Positions 1-7,985 of a stretch of 49,173 nucleotides of DNA are shown here, in pieces. The translations under genes were made by a program, and so were the position numbers. The stretch is from an uncultured Lachnospiraceae bacterium. Lineage in GTDB: Bacteria > Bacillota > Clostridia > Lachnospirales > Lachnospiraceae. The notes beneath the pieces were generated by a model. The model worked only from the letters and a program-made list of their open reading frames with translations. It was not told the DNA's origin and searched no databases. Each line of letters opens with the position of its first letter. Position 1 is the stretch's first letter. The DNA lies in NCBI GenBank assembly GCA_947175035.1, contig CAMWLG010000020.1, positions 1 to 49,173 of the forward strand, written 5' to 3'.

Positions 1-2794
1 TCATATCAGGCATAAAGGTGTGGAAGTTGGAAAGCGGCCCCTCGTCCGGCTCGGAAAAATGCAGGAAGGAAGCAATCGTTCCCGCCACATCCTTCACGCT
101 GTCCACAAGGCCGCTAATCTTCGATTTGATACCGTCTATCAGCCCGCCAATGATGTCTTTGCCCCACTGCAATGCCTGTGAGGGCAGTCCCTTGATGAAG
201 TTTATCGCGCCGTCAAATCCGCTCTTTACGGCATTGGTGATACCGCTCATGGCGTTCTTGATGCCGGAGAGCAGGCTGTTAAAGATATTCACCACCGCAT
301 CTTTCAGGCTGCTTACAATACTGGTGACCGTGGACTTGATGGCATTCCAGGCGGAAGTAATGACCTCCTTTATCGCACCCACCACGGAACTTACTGCGGA
401 TTTTATCGCTTCCCACGCTGCGGTAATGGCTGACTTTATCGCCTCCATAATGGAAATGACCGCAGACTTTATCGCCTCCCATGCGGAAGTGACCACATTT
501 TTGATCGCCTCTATCGCAGAGGACACCGCGCTCTTTATGGCTTCCCAAGCAGCCGTGACCGCAGATTTGATAGCCTCCATTGCTGTTGAGATGGCATTTT
601 TGATTGCCTCCCAAGCGGAAACCACCACGTCCTTGATGGCGGAAAGCACAGCCGTCACTGCGGACTTGATAGCTTCCCATACCGTGGTTATGACATTCCG
701 TATCGCCTCCATTACTATGGTGACGGTATTTTTTATCGCCTCCCAAGCGGAGGACAGGAATGAGCCGATGGCATTTGTGACGGTCTCGATCACGGTTTTT
801 ATCGCATTCCATACCGTGGAGACCACCGTCTGTATCACATTCAGCACGGTTGTGATGATGGTCTTGTAGAATTCAAACCGGGCAACGATCAATTCCTTTA
901 TCACATCAAGCACTGTCTGGAAGATATTTTTTATCCCATCCCACAGACCGCTAAAGAAACTTTTCAGCCCGTTCCAGATGGACTGCGCCGCCCCGGTGAT
1001 GGCATTCCAGATGTTGGAAAAGAAATCTTTCAGCCCATTCCATACAGCCACAGCCGCTTCCTTGATGACATTCCACAGATTGATCCAGAACTCCCGAAAG
1101 CCCTCGCAGTTATTCCACAGCGCCACGAAGATGGCTATCAGCGCCGCGATTGCGGCAATGACCAGCGTCACCGGATTGGCCGCAAGGATTCCCCATAAGG
1201 CACTAAGCCCGCCGCCGATACTGGAAATGCCGCCGATCAGTGTCGGGATGAATGTCATAATGCTTCCCACCGCTGACACTATTTTTCCTATGACAATAAG
1301 CACGGGGCCGATTGCCGCAGCAAGTAATCCGATGGTTACAATGGTATTCTTGGTGCCTTCATCCATGCTGTTCAGCTTATCTACAAAGCCCTGCACCCAT
1401 GTGACGATCTGGCGGATGGCGGGCATCAGGATTTCCCCGAAAGAAATAGCCAGTTCTTCAAGCTGGCTCTTTAAGATGGTAAGCTGTCCGGCAAGGTTAT
1501 CCTGCATGGTTGCCGCCATCTCCGCCGACTTCCCGTCACAGTTCGCTATGGCGCTGCTCACCTTCTCAATGTCCGCAGGGGCAGCGTTCATCAGCGCAAG
1601 GAAACCGGACATGGCATTCTTGCCAACCAAAGCCTCTGCCGCCGATGCTTTCTCTGACTCGGATAATTTACTGAAAGCCGTCCGGCAGTCTGCGAGGATA
1701 TCGCTCAGATCCCTCATGCTGCCGTCTGCATTGGTGGTGGCAATGGTCACTTCACCGATGCTCGAACCGCAAATCTTCACTTCCCCGGAAAGGTTGCTCA
1801 TGATGGTTCTAAGGGCAGTACCAGCCTGCGTGGACTTGATGCCCGCATTGCCCATTAAGCCAATCGCCTCTGCGGTATCTTCTGCGGAGAATCCCAAAGC
1901 CCCGGCAATGGGCGCACAGTATTTGAAGGTCTCGCCCATCATGGAAACATTGGTGTTGGCGTTGGAACTTGCCGCCGCAAGGATATCCGCAAAATGCCCG
2001 GAATCGGCTGCGGTAAGACCAAAGGCGGTGAGCGCGTCCGTCACAATGTCAGAGGTGCTTGCCAAATCCTCCCCGGAGGCGGCGGCAAGGTTCATGATTC
2101 CCTCAATGCCGGAAAGCATATCAGAAGTCTTCCAGCCCGCCATTGCCATGTAGTTCATGGCCTCGGCTGCCTCGGATGCGGAGAACTTGGTCTTACTGCC
2201 CATCTCACGGGCTTTATCCCTTAATGCGTCCAGGTCACTTCCCGTTGCCCCGGACACAGCCGCCACTTGGCTCATGGCGGTATCAAAATCAGCCGCCGTC
2301 TTTATCGCCACCGTTCCAAGCCCCACGATAGGCGTGGTCACGCCTTTGGTGAGGGTAGTCCCCACACCGGAAATCTTATCTCCAAGGTTCTTCAAATCCT
2401 CGCCCGTGGCGGCAATCTTCTGTATCGCCACCGCTGACTGGTTCGCCTGTTCTTCTAGGTTCTTTAGCTTTTCCTCTGTTTCGATGATCTCCCTCTGCAA
2501 ACCATCGTACTGCTCCTGGGTGATCTCCCCTTTTGCCAGTGCCTCATTTGCCTGTTCCGCTGCCGCCTTTAAGGTTTCCAGCTTTTCCTTGGTTTCCCGT
2601 ACCGCTTCCGCAAGGAGCCTGTGCTTCTGTGCCAGAAGCTCCGTGCTGCCGGGATCAAGTTTCAGGAGATTGTTCACATCCCGAAGCTGTGACTGTGTGG
2701 TGCGGATGTCGGTATTGACCGATTTTAAGGCAGTGGTGAGTTTCGTGGTATCGCCGCCAATCTCTACCGTGATGCCCTGTATCCTTGATGCCAC
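1..2794 (-). CDS. phage tail tape measure protein (C-terminus beyond window)
   Basis: This is the tape measure protein that sets tail length and helps DNA passage in siphoviruses. 931 residues are visible and the reading frame is still open at base 1, so the C-terminus lies outside the window. A coiled-coil N-terminus (about residues 1-110) is followed by a TP901-type tape-measure core rich in Gly and Ala (for example AAVSGATGSDLDALR). Hydrophobic stretches follow, then a long tract of 11-residue Trp/Met-anchored repeats of the type WEAIKSAVTA. I chose the GTG at 2794 because a GGAAGGTGAGG Shine-Dalgarno precedes it. The long open frames on the opposite strand here are shadows of this repetitive coding sequence. 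It lies downstream of the tail chaperone and a cargo gene, the usual place for a tape measure. Confidence is high. Confidence 0.95.
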   Translation of the reverse strand, partial: MASRIQGITVEIGGDTTKLTTALKSVNTDIRTTQSQLRDVNNLLKLDPGSTELLAQKHRLLAEAVRETKEKLETLKAAAEQANEALAKGEITQEQYDGLQREIIETEEKLKNLEEQANQSAVAIQKIAATGEDLKNLGDKISGVGTTLTKGVTTPIVGLGTVAIKTAADFDTAMSQVAAVSGATGSDLDALRDKAREMGSKTKFSASEAAEAMNYMAMAGWKTSDMLSGIEGIMNLAAASGEDLASTSDIVTDALTAFGLTAADSGHFADILAAASSNANTNVSMMGETFKYCAPIAGALGFSAEDTAEAIGLMGNAGIKSTQAGTALRTIMSNLSGEVKICGSSIGEVTIATTNADGSMRDLSDILADCRTAFSKLSESEKASAAEALVGKNAMSGFLALMNAAPADIEKVSSAIANCDGKSAEMAATMQDNLAGQLTILKSQLEELAISFGEILMPAIRQIVTWVQGFVDKLNSMDEGTKNTIVTIGLLAAAIGPVLIVIGKIVSAVGSIMTFIPTLIGGISSIGGGLSALWGILAANPVTLVIAAIAALIAIFVALWNNCEGFREFWINLWNVIKEAAVAVWNGLKDFFSNIWNAITGAAQSIWNGLKSFFSGLWDGIKNIFQTVLDVIKELIVARFEFYKTIITTVLNVIQTVVSTVWNAIKTVIETVTNAIGSFLSSAWEAIKNTVTIVMEAIRNVITTVWEAIKSAVTAVLSAIKDVVVSAWEAIKNAISTAMEAIKSAVTAAWEAIKSAVSSAIEAIKNVVTSAWEAIKSAVISIMEAIKSAITAAWEAIKSAVSSVVGAIKEVITSAWNAIKSTVTSIVSSLKDAVVNIFNSLLSGIKNAMSGITNAVKSGFDGAINFIKGLPSQALQWGKDIIGGLIDGIKSKISGLVDSVKDVAGTIASFLHFSEPDEGPLSNFHTFMPDM
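335..815 (-). repeat. tandem 33-bp (11-residue) coding repeats in the tape measure gene
   Basis: Translated on the minus strand, this tract repeats an 11-residue unit about a dozen times, with W, M or L at position 1 followed by EAIK and a VT- or VS-rich tail (WEAIKSAVTAA, MEAIRNVITTV, LSAIKDVVVSA). The 33-base period makes the DNA internally repetitive. An 11-residue period suits a long amphipathic helix. Changes in copy number would alter ruler length without a frameshift. Confidence 0.85.
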
Positions 2795-2818
2795 TCCCCC
2801 TCACCTTCCTTCCCCAGA

Positions 2819-2845
2819 ACAAAAAAAAGGAAGCCCGGAAGCTCC
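2819..2845 (-). terminator. intrinsic terminator in front of the tape measure gene
   Basis: On the minus strand a six-pair stem (GGGAGC with GCTTCC, loop TTCCG) is followed by eight T. It is the second of two tandem terminators downstream of the cargo gene at 2987..3481. Confidence 0.6.
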
Positions 2846-2859
2846 CTGAAAAAATGCAT

Positions 2860-2891
2860 AAAAAAAGACACCTGCTGTTATGGCAAGTGCC
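2860..2891 (-). terminator. intrinsic terminator of the Cys-His-Asp cargo gene
   Basis: On the minus strand GGCACTTGC pairs with GCAGGTGTC across a seven-base loop and is followed by seven T. It lies about 95 bases after the stop of the cargo gene and would insulate that gene from the tape measure gene. Confidence 0.7.
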
Positions 2892-2986
2892 TATGTAAAA
2901 AATCTATTCTGTTTTACCTACTGTTATATCAGCCACACAAACTTGAATGTAAGCATAACCACACCACCGCATCAAGAAATTTATAC

Positions 2987-3481
2987 CTACAATGTATAGC
3001 ACTCCTTAAATTTTTTAATCACGGCTTCTGCAAATTCATAGGCTTCTTTATCATACTTACTATCTGTTTCCCACTTTCTAATATCATCATCTGAAGCAAG
3101 CCTAATGGTATATTCATCGTTCACAAATGTTTTTGCAACATCCATAAACTCATCAAAACTTGAAGTAACTCCTCTGGCATCTACATAGTACCATTTCCTA
3201 TTTCTGTAAACCTGACAAAATGCATGAAAACCTTTTTTATTATTTCCCTCAATGATGTAAACATTATAGTTTAGCAGCTTCTGTAGTGATAATGCGAAAT
3301 AGTGACAAGAACCGCATAATAGTGGATAAGCTGAGTCATATGGGAATTCATCATCGTCAGGTTCTACAAAAAAATCTGAATACCTTATGCTTGTTAATGA
3401 GTCGGTGATATCTTCATCATTATAAAAGCCTTTATGCCATCCATAATTTCCAAATGAACGAAATTCTTGTCTAATGCTCAT
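2987..3481 (-). CDS. phage cargo protein with Cys-His-Asp protease/transglutaminase-like signature
   Basis: A 164-residue soluble protein with no signal peptide. Three spaced motifs stand out: CGSCHYFALSL (about residues 56-66), GFHAFCQVY (about 84-92) and WYYVDARG (about 97-104). Together they give a Cys ... His ... Asp order like that of papain- or transglutaminase-fold enzymes. The catalytic assignment is inference. The gene sits between the tail chaperone and tape measure, a slot normally empty, and is clearly more AT-rich than its neighbours. It has its own consensus promoter (3529..3557) and tandem terminators, the architecture of a moron, meaning lysogen-expressed cargo. I chose the ATG at 3481, nine bases after AGGAG; the ATG at 3490 overlaps the Shine-Dalgarno. 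A defence, toxin or superinfection-exclusion role is plausible but unproven. Confidence 0.8.
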   Translation of the reverse strand: MSIRQEFRSFGNYGWHKGFYNDEDITDSLTSIRYSDFFVEPDDDEFPYDSAYPLLCGSCHYFALSLQKLLNYNVYIIEGNNKKGFHAFCQVYRNRKWYYVDARGVTSSFDEFMDVAKTFVNDEYTIRLASDDDIRKWETDSKYDKEAYEFAEAVIKKFKECYTL

Positions 3482-3528
3482 CTCATCCATCTCCTACTTT
3501 AGTTTTTTACAGCCTTTTTCCACCGCTG

Positions 3529-3557
3529 ATTATAGCAGAAAAAGGCTACATTTTCAA
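3529..3557 (-). promoter_or_regulatory. sigma-A type promoter of the cargo gene, inside an inverted repeat
   Basis: Minus strand -35 TTGAAA (3552..3557) and -10 TATAAT (3529..3534) are separated by 17 bases. The -10 is flanked by a perfect 10-base inverted repeat, AGCCTTTTTC (3539..3548) and GAAAAAGGCT (3511..3520). This could be an operator, or a weak terminator for the upstream tail-chaperone transcript. The promoter begins at the end of the frameshift ORF (stop at 3558). Confidence 0.75.
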
Positions 3558-3751
3558 TCAAAAGCGATCCATGTCCTCCTGCGTCCCAAGTACAGCATAG
3601 GAACAGGAGTCATTCCTGCTCTCGGCATACATATCATTGATAAGGCCGATTGACAGCAGGTCAAGGTCTGCTATCGAAAGGCCTAACTGGATGCACCGGA
3701 GCAGGAATAAGGGTGTTGTCATTTCCCGCTCAGTTGGGCGAAGTTTTTTTT
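3558..3751 (-). CDS. T extension of the tail assembly chaperone, reached by -1 frameshift
   Basis: This frame lies -1 to the G gene and stops at 3558. It has no Shine-Dalgarno of its own. An ATG at 3722 overlaps the G stop (ATGA), but expression is expected mainly by frameshifting at the A-rich heptamer at 3743..3749. The shifted protein would read LRPTEREMTTPLFLLRCIQL and go on to IADLDLLSIGLINDMYAES, giving a G-T fusion of about 179 residues. In lambda-like tails the G and GT proteins chaperone the tape measure, which fits the position just upstream of it. Confidence 0.8.
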
Positions 3752-4096
3752 AGCTTCCACATCCGTCTTAACATTCAGCCCCCACAGTTCTATAAGCTGT
3801 GGCAGCACTTGGTAAATCGAAAATGTGTTGAATCCGTCCAGCCACTCGTCCACTTCATTGGGAATCTTAGGGTCGGCGTGCTTTGCCATCGTGTAGGCAA
3901 TATTCTCGAACATCTCCAGAGAGAATAAATCCAAGTTGGAACTTTCCTCATCACCCTCACCGATACTCTTTTCCAAAATGCGTAAATCCTTATAAATATC
4001 ACGCTGGAACTTCAAGCGGTAAATGCGCGGGATCGCCGCCGATGCCTTAAACAGCACATCCTGCCCGTCAATCTCTATTTTCCTAACGATACTCAT
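3719..4096 (-). CDS. tail assembly chaperone, G-like
   Basis: A 125-residue acidic helical protein (MSIVRKIEIDGQDVLFKAS ...) encoded between the tail tube gene and the tape measure, the conserved slot of the tail assembly chaperone. It has the usual features of the gp13-type chaperones of Gram-positive siphophages: a short beta N-terminus with a KASAAIPRIYR segment, then helices. Its last codons carry the slippery run and the product ends AKKNFAQLSGK in frame 0. A Shine-Dalgarno-like GGAGG lies ahead of the ATG. The order head, connector, tube, G/GT, tape measure is intact apart from the inserted cargo gene. Confidence 0.88.
   Translation of the reverse strand: MSIVRKIEIDGQDVLFKASAAIPRIYRLKFQRDIYKDLRILEKSIGEGDEESSNLDLFSLEMFENIAYTMAKHADPKIPNEVDEWLDGFNTFSIYQVLPQLIELWGLNVKTDVEAKKNFAQLSGK
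3743..3751 (-). promoter_or_regulatory. programmed -1 ribosomal frameshift site
   Basis: On the minus strand a run of eight A ends in C. In the G frame it reads as A AAA AAC, a canonical X XXY YYZ slippery heptamer at 3743..3749, eight codons before the G stop. The -1 frame is open through to 3558. I did not identify a convincing downstream stimulatory structure by eye. Confidence 0.85.
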
Positions 4097-4112
4097 ATCC
4101 TTTCAGCCTCCT

Positions 4113-4703
4113 TCATCCCTGTCCTTCTGTGTCTGCTTCCACTGCCTTTGGTTCCGGCAGATATACGCTCTTATACCAGTTGGCATAAGTTTCCGCAGAT
4201 GTCTTGTTCCCGGTCTTGGCTTTCACATAGCCGCTCGCCAGTGGACGCGCCTTGATGGTCAGCGTTTCCGTCTGTACCTCCCGGCTCTCCTCATTGGTCT
4301 TGCCCTCGATTTTGGGGCGGCTTGCGGAACAGTTATACAGCACATGGCGTATCTTGCGGATGTCCCCGTCAAACTCAAAGAGCAGCGCAAAAGCCGCCGT
4401 CTCGGAATGGGCGTTCTCCACCAGCACCTCATTGCTGTCTGCCTCTTCCTTTAACACATCCGTGCGGAAACTTTCAGGGATCAGGGCAAGCTCCAGATCG
4501 CCGTCATAGCCCATGTTGTTGGCTATGATGTAATACTCGATGCCGTCCGCATAGAAAGATTCCGGCTCACCGTTGGGGTCTAATGCGATGGAAACCGCAC
4601 CGGGCATTGCCACGGGGTTCTCAAACGCCATCTCCCCGTTCTCCTGTACCTTCTGCAAAGCATAATGGCAGTTGCAGATATTGAATTTCACTTTGTTGTT
4701 CAT
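4113..4703 (-). CDS. major tail tube protein, phi13 family
   Basis: A 196-residue protein beginning MNNKVKFNICNCHYALQ. It has the features of the phi13-type major tail protein: an early segment GAVSIALDPNGEPESFYADG, a central FEFDGDIRKIRHVLYNC strand and a C-terminal TETLTIKARPL strand. It polymerises into the tail tube. I chose the internal ATG at 4703, eight bases after GGAGG and one base after the stop of the previous gene; an upstream start at 4733 would overlap that gene and has no Shine-Dalgarno. It lies directly between the tail terminator and the tail chaperone. Confidence 0.9.
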   Translation of the reverse strand: MNNKVKFNICNCHYALQKVQENGEMAFENPVAMPGAVSIALDPNGEPESFYADGIEYYIIANNMGYDGDLELALIPESFRTDVLKEEADSNEVLVENAHSETAAFALLFEFDGDIRKIRHVLYNCSASRPKIEGKTNEESREVQTETLTIKARPLASGYVKAKTGNKTSAETYANWYKSVYLPEPKAVEADTEGQG

Positions 4704-4704
4704 G

Positions 4705-5022
4705 TCAGACCTCCATTTCATACAAGACTTCATACAGCTTTTCCGACTCTATCCACGTTTCCGTTTTCCCATAGAAGATGCCATATTTCAGCAGGACTGC
4801 CTCTATGGTCTCTTCCAGTTCCGGGTTCTTCAAATCAGTATAAAGCTCTATGTCAAGCTGGTTGATTTTGAAATACGCGATCCCGTCCGCCGCGAAATTG
4901 TCGGCTTTGGGGTATAAAAATACAAGGAAGGGAGGCTCCGGCGCTTCCCCTTCCACGAAATGGTCATAGGCAAAGGGAAGCCCCATTTCACCCGCCATCT
5001 TCATTACTTCCTCATGGCTCAT
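4705..5022 (-). CDS. tail terminator / neck protein
   Basis: A 105-residue protein. In the head-tail gene order of HK97-like phages the gene between the gp10-like protein and the tail tube gene encodes the tail terminator. The sequence fits: an N-terminal helix, an FLVFLYPKADNF strand and a DIELYTDLKNPELEETIEAVL segment as seen in minor neck and tail-completion proteins. It overlaps the preceding gene by four bases (ATGA type) and is separated by one base from the tail tube gene, so translation is coupled. The family name is inferred from position more than from motif. Confidence 0.75.
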   Translation of the reverse strand: MSHEEVMKMAGEMGLPFAYDHFVEGEAPEPPFLVFLYPKADNFAADGIAYFKINQLDIELYTDLKNPELEETIEAVLLKYGIFYGKTETWIESEKLYEVLYEMEV

Positions 5023-5402
5023 CCTTCCAGCCCCCTTTTGATGCCCTCTTCCAGTTCCCGGATGCCCGCCTGTTCTGCAGCGGCGATGTGGGGAAATGCC
5101 CGGACGCGCCCACCGCCACGCTTGGCATGGCCTTTCTCCAGAAGGTGGGTGAGCTGATACCTAGTTTTATTGTGAACCACCAGTTCCAGTGAATTGGATG
5201 TTTCCTTCTGCTTTTTCACCGCCCACCCTTTTTTGTACTGCCCTGTCCGGACAGGGGCGTTTGCCTTTACCTCGGTCTTGACCGTGTTCCCGGCTTTGGT
5301 CACACAGTCCTTCATCACGTCCGTGGCAAGCCCGGCATATTCGATCAGACCGTCCATGACCGCCTCCGCCATCTGCTCGATGGATACTTTCTTTTCAGAC
5401 AT
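5019..5402 (-). CDS. HK97 gp10-like neck protein
   Basis: A 127-residue basic protein. The segment TEVKANAPVRTGQYKKGWAV is the diagnostic core of the HK97 gp10 / PF04883 family (PxRTGxL or PxRTGxY with following basic residues). Members act at the head-tail interface. The C-terminus HLLEKGHAKRGGGRVRAFPH is also family-typical (EFG/EKGHA...GG). It sits between the head-closure and tail-terminator genes, as expected. Confidence 0.9.
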   Translation of the reverse strand: MSEKKVSIEQMAEAVMDGLIEYAGLATDVMKDCVTKAGNTVKTEVKANAPVRTGQYKKGWAVKKQKETSNSLELVVHNKTRYQLTHLLEKGHAKRGGGRVRAFPHIAAAEQAGIRELEEGIKRGLEG

Positions 5403-5404
5403 CC

Positions 5405-5737
5405 CTACCTCTTTTCCAAAGCCGCCCGCAGCTTCAATGTTTTATTCTGGTATTTCACGTTGTCAATGAATGTGATGTTATACACCTGCCCACGGAACAG
5501 GATACGGAAATGCTCTGTGTCCAGTGCCGCCGCTTCCGAACAGTACCGGATAAGGAAAAAGATTTCTTTCTCTGCATTTAGCTGCGCCGCCTCCCAATAC
5601 TCGCTCCCGGAAAGATTATTCACATAGGCGTGGCAGGTGTAGTGGTCTTCCCACGAAAGGATGTGATTTCCCGCTTTATCATTGCCTGCCACGCTTTTCT
5701 GTATGGTGATCTTGTCTTTCCATTCTCCCAAAGCCAT
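5405..5737 (-). CDS. head closure / head-tail joining protein
   Basis: A 110-residue protein of the PF05521 type (SPP1 gp16-like head closure). Its N-terminus GEWKDKITIQKSVAGNDKAG followed by WEDHYTCHAYVNNLSGSEY, and the IRYCSEAAALDTEHFRILFR then YNITFID pattern, are characteristic. It closes the portal channel after DNA packaging. It shares one base with the upstream connector gene and precedes the gp10-like gene by two bases. Confidence 0.88.
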   Translation of the reverse strand: MALGEWKDKITIQKSVAGNDKAGNHILSWEDHYTCHAYVNNLSGSEYWEAAQLNAEKEIFFLIRYCSEAAALDTEHFRILFRGQVYNITFIDNVKYQNKTLKLRAALEKR

Positions 5738-6015
5738 CAGAACACCTCTTTCCGTATGCCAAACAGCAGGGAGCGCAACATCTGCACTAATTCCCCGTGG
5801 TCTGCCTGCTCCCGGTGTTCATAAAGGTAGGCGGCGGCATAGAGGACGGCAATCCGCGCCATAGGCAGATGGCTCTCCAGCTCCGCCGCATCCATCCTTG
5901 CCACGTCAGCACACAGCGTCTCCCCGGTTTCCAAAAGGCCGGAAATAAATTCATCCTCATCCGCACTGTCCACACGGATGTACTGCTTTGCCTCCTCCAG
6001 TGCCACCATTGCCAT
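5737..6015 (-). CDS. head-tail connector protein, gp6-like
   Basis: A 92-residue helical adaptor with the pattern ALEEAKQYIRVDSADEDEFISGLLETGETLCADV, matching the phage QLRG / HK97 gp6 family (PF05135) that docks on the portal. The C-terminal MLRSLLFGIRKEVF helix is also typical. It lies just downstream of the capsid gene and overlaps the next gene by one base. Confidence 0.9.
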   Translation of the reverse strand: MAMVALEEAKQYIRVDSADEDEFISGLLETGETLCADVARMDAAELESHLPMARIAVLYAAAYLYEHREQADHGELVQMLRSLLFGIRKEVF

Positions 6016-6028
6016 ACCCGGTACCTCC

Positions 6029-7234
6029 TTATGATGCAGATTTCTTCACGGACATGGTCTTTACTGCTTCCGAAAGGATCAGCTTGCCGTCCACTCTCTG
6101 GCTTGCAAGGAATCCCACCTGCCCGGTGGCTGCAAACAATTCATTCAGACGCTTGAAACTTCTGCCCTGCCTGTCAGCGATCCAGTAGTAAGAGAAATCG
6201 CCGAAAGCCATCACCTTGCTGCCTGCCGCCACTTCCGGCACATAGGAAGAGGTGTGGTAAGGGCGGTTCAGGATCATATCCGGCACTCCTGCCTGTACAC
6301 TCGGCTGCCAGATATAATTTCCGTTGTTATCTTTCAGTTTCCGCAGTGCCTTTACCGTGGTGTCATTCAATAGCCACACAGCCTTTTTGCGGTAAGGAGC
6401 TTTCAGGGAATAGAACAGATCCATCACGTCATCAAAGGTGATGTTAACGGTTGCTGTGGTCACGCCATCGGAAGCGCCGCCAGTGGCGTTCAGAATACCC
6501 GTAGGCTTGCCCTTGCCGTCACCAATGAAAAAGGCTTCCTCCTCCTTGGTCCCGATCCTGCGCCCGAACTCCTTGGAGATGTAAGCCTCTAAGTTGAATA
6601 CATTGTCATTTAACAGTTCATCCGATACCTTGATCATGGTCGCCACCTTGAAAGCCCCGATGGAAACCTGCCCGAAGGAATCATCCGATTCCGGGTATGC
6701 CCCTTCCTCATCGATCCATGCCGCCTCGCCTTTGGATGCCACCACGGGAATCTTCCGGTCACCGCTGGACGTCTGGATCACAGTGGCAAGGCCGCGGAAA
6801 CAGTTTTCTTCCTCCAGTGCCTCCACTAAGGTGTGTTCAAATTCATCCGGCACAAGGTAGCCGCCCTCGGAATCCGTACCCACCTGCAGGGCGTTCTCCA
6901 CATCGAAGAAATTCTTCCGGCGCATGGCGTTCCAGAATGTCCTCTTGTATTTATCCGTTGCCCTTCCGGTCTTTTCCTCACCGTCCGGGTTATTATTGGG
7001 CTTATTGGTGATCGGCTCGGATGTGGGCTTGTTCAGCTCCGCGTCAATGGCGGCCTGCCGCTCCAGGCGCTCGATCTCCTTCCCCAAATCCACCACTTCT
7101 TTTTCCATCTTCTCATAGGCGGCGGTGTCCTCTGCGGAAAGCAGCCCGTCCTCGCCGCGCTTGCTGTCCAAGAACTTCTTTGCCGCCTCCCATGCCTTTG
7201 CACGTTTCTCCCTCAGTTCTAAAATCTTGCTCAT
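6029..7234 (-). CDS. major capsid protein, HK97 fold
   Basis: A 401-residue HK97-type capsid protein (PF05065). The first hundred or so residues form a charged coiled-coil delta/scaffold domain. The mature region includes TDSEGGYLVPDEFEHTLVEA, a signature of the family, and the C-terminal RVDGKLILSEAVKTMSV strand. The upstream ClpP-type protease probably removes the delta domain. I chose ATG 7234, eight bases after GGAGG; the ATG at 7249 overlaps that Shine-Dalgarno. Confidence 0.96.
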   Translation of the reverse strand: MSKILELREKRAKAWEAAKKFLDSKRGEDGLLSAEDTAAYEKMEKEVVDLGKEIERLERQAAIDAELNKPTSEPITNKPNNNPDGEEKTGRATDKYKRTFWNAMRRKNFFDVENALQVGTDSEGGYLVPDEFEHTLVEALEEENCFRGLATVIQTSSGDRKIPVVASKGEAAWIDEEGAYPESDDSFGQVSIGAFKVATMIKVSDELLNDNVFNLEAYISKEFGRRIGTKEEEAFFIGDGKGKPTGILNATGGASDGVTTATVNITFDDVMDLFYSLKAPYRKKAVWLLNDTTVKALRKLKDNNGNYIWQPSVQAGVPDMILNRPYHTSSYVPEVAAGSKVMAFGDFSYYWIADRQGRSFKRLNELFAATGQVGFLASQRVDGKLILSEAVKTMSVKKSAS

Positions 7235-7253
7235 AGCATTTCCCTCCATAAAT

Positions 7254-7952
7254 TTAATGTGATAACAGTTGCAGTCTCTTTTCCAGTTGCTCTACGGGTA
7301 CCTTTGCCTCCGGCTTTTTCGGGACCAGCTTGGTCAGCAGGGAATTGGTCACCGCTGTCCGGGAAAACATCAATCCCTCTGCCGATTCTTCCGTATCTTC
7401 CCCTTCATGCAGGATGCCGTCTGCAAAGCCAAGCTCCACGGCCTTCTTTGCATTGAACCAGGACTCCGCATCCATGAGGTGTGAGATCTTCTTCCTGTCC
7501 ATCCCGGTCTTTATCTCGTAGGCGTTCATGATGCCCTCTTTGACTTCATTCAGCATCTCGCCCGCCTTCTGCATCTCTTTGGAATCTCCTATCGCTACAG
7601 TGATTGGATTGTGTATCATCATCATGGCCACCGGGGACATCAGCACCGTGGTTCCTGCCATAGCGATGACGGATGCCGCAGATGCCGCCAGTGCATCCAC
7701 CTTCACGGTCACATCGCCCTTGTACTCCATGAGCATGTTGTAGATCTGTGCTGCGGCGAACACATCGCCGCCCGGTGAATTGATCCACACGGTGATGTTG
7801 CCGCTCCCGGCATTCAGCTCCTTTGCGAAAAGGGCAGGTGTCACCTCATCCCCGTACCACGTTTCATCCGAAATCTCACCGTTTAACACAAGGGTGCGCT
7901 CTTCCTCCCCTCCCACGTCATTTTTGATCCAGTTCCAGAATTTCCTCTTCAC
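7254..7952 (-). CDS. prohead protease, ClpP/S14 type
   Basis: A 232-residue ClpP-fold serine protease used by many Gram-positive phages for capsid maturation. Visible are NSPGGDVFAAAQIYNML, the nucleophile-elbow region DALAASAASVIAMAG, and VAMMMIHNPITVAIG containing the catalytic His, with family-typical spacing. I chose the GTG at 7952 because GAGAGG precedes it. The frame extends upstream to an ATG at 8003, but that codon lies in the loop of the hairpin at 7986..8015 and has no Shine-Dalgarno. It lies between portal and capsid, as expected. Confidence 0.93.
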   Translation of the reverse strand: MKRKFWNWIKNDVGGEEERTLVLNGEISDETWYGDEVTPALFAKELNAGSGNITVWINSPGGDVFAAAQIYNMLMEYKGDVTVKVDALAASAASVIAMAGTTVLMSPVAMMMIHNPITVAIGDSKEMQKAGEMLNEVKEGIMNAYEIKTGMDRKKISHLMDAESWFNAKKAVELGFADGILHEGEDTEESAEGLMFSRTAVTNSLLTKLVPKKPEAKVPVEQLEKRLQLLSH

Positions 7953-7985
7953 TCCCGCTACCTCTCTTTCCGATTTTTGGCATAG

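Noticed and set aside
335..815. CRISPR-like regular repeats
   Set aside because: The 33-base periodicity is coding (11 residues) and contiguous, without unique spacers; no cas genes are present.
18..2849. Long plus-strand open frames opposite the tape measure gene
   Set aside because: The minus-strand frame encodes a recognisable tape measure protein with a ribosome binding site. The plus-strand products are low-complexity mirror translations of the repeats.
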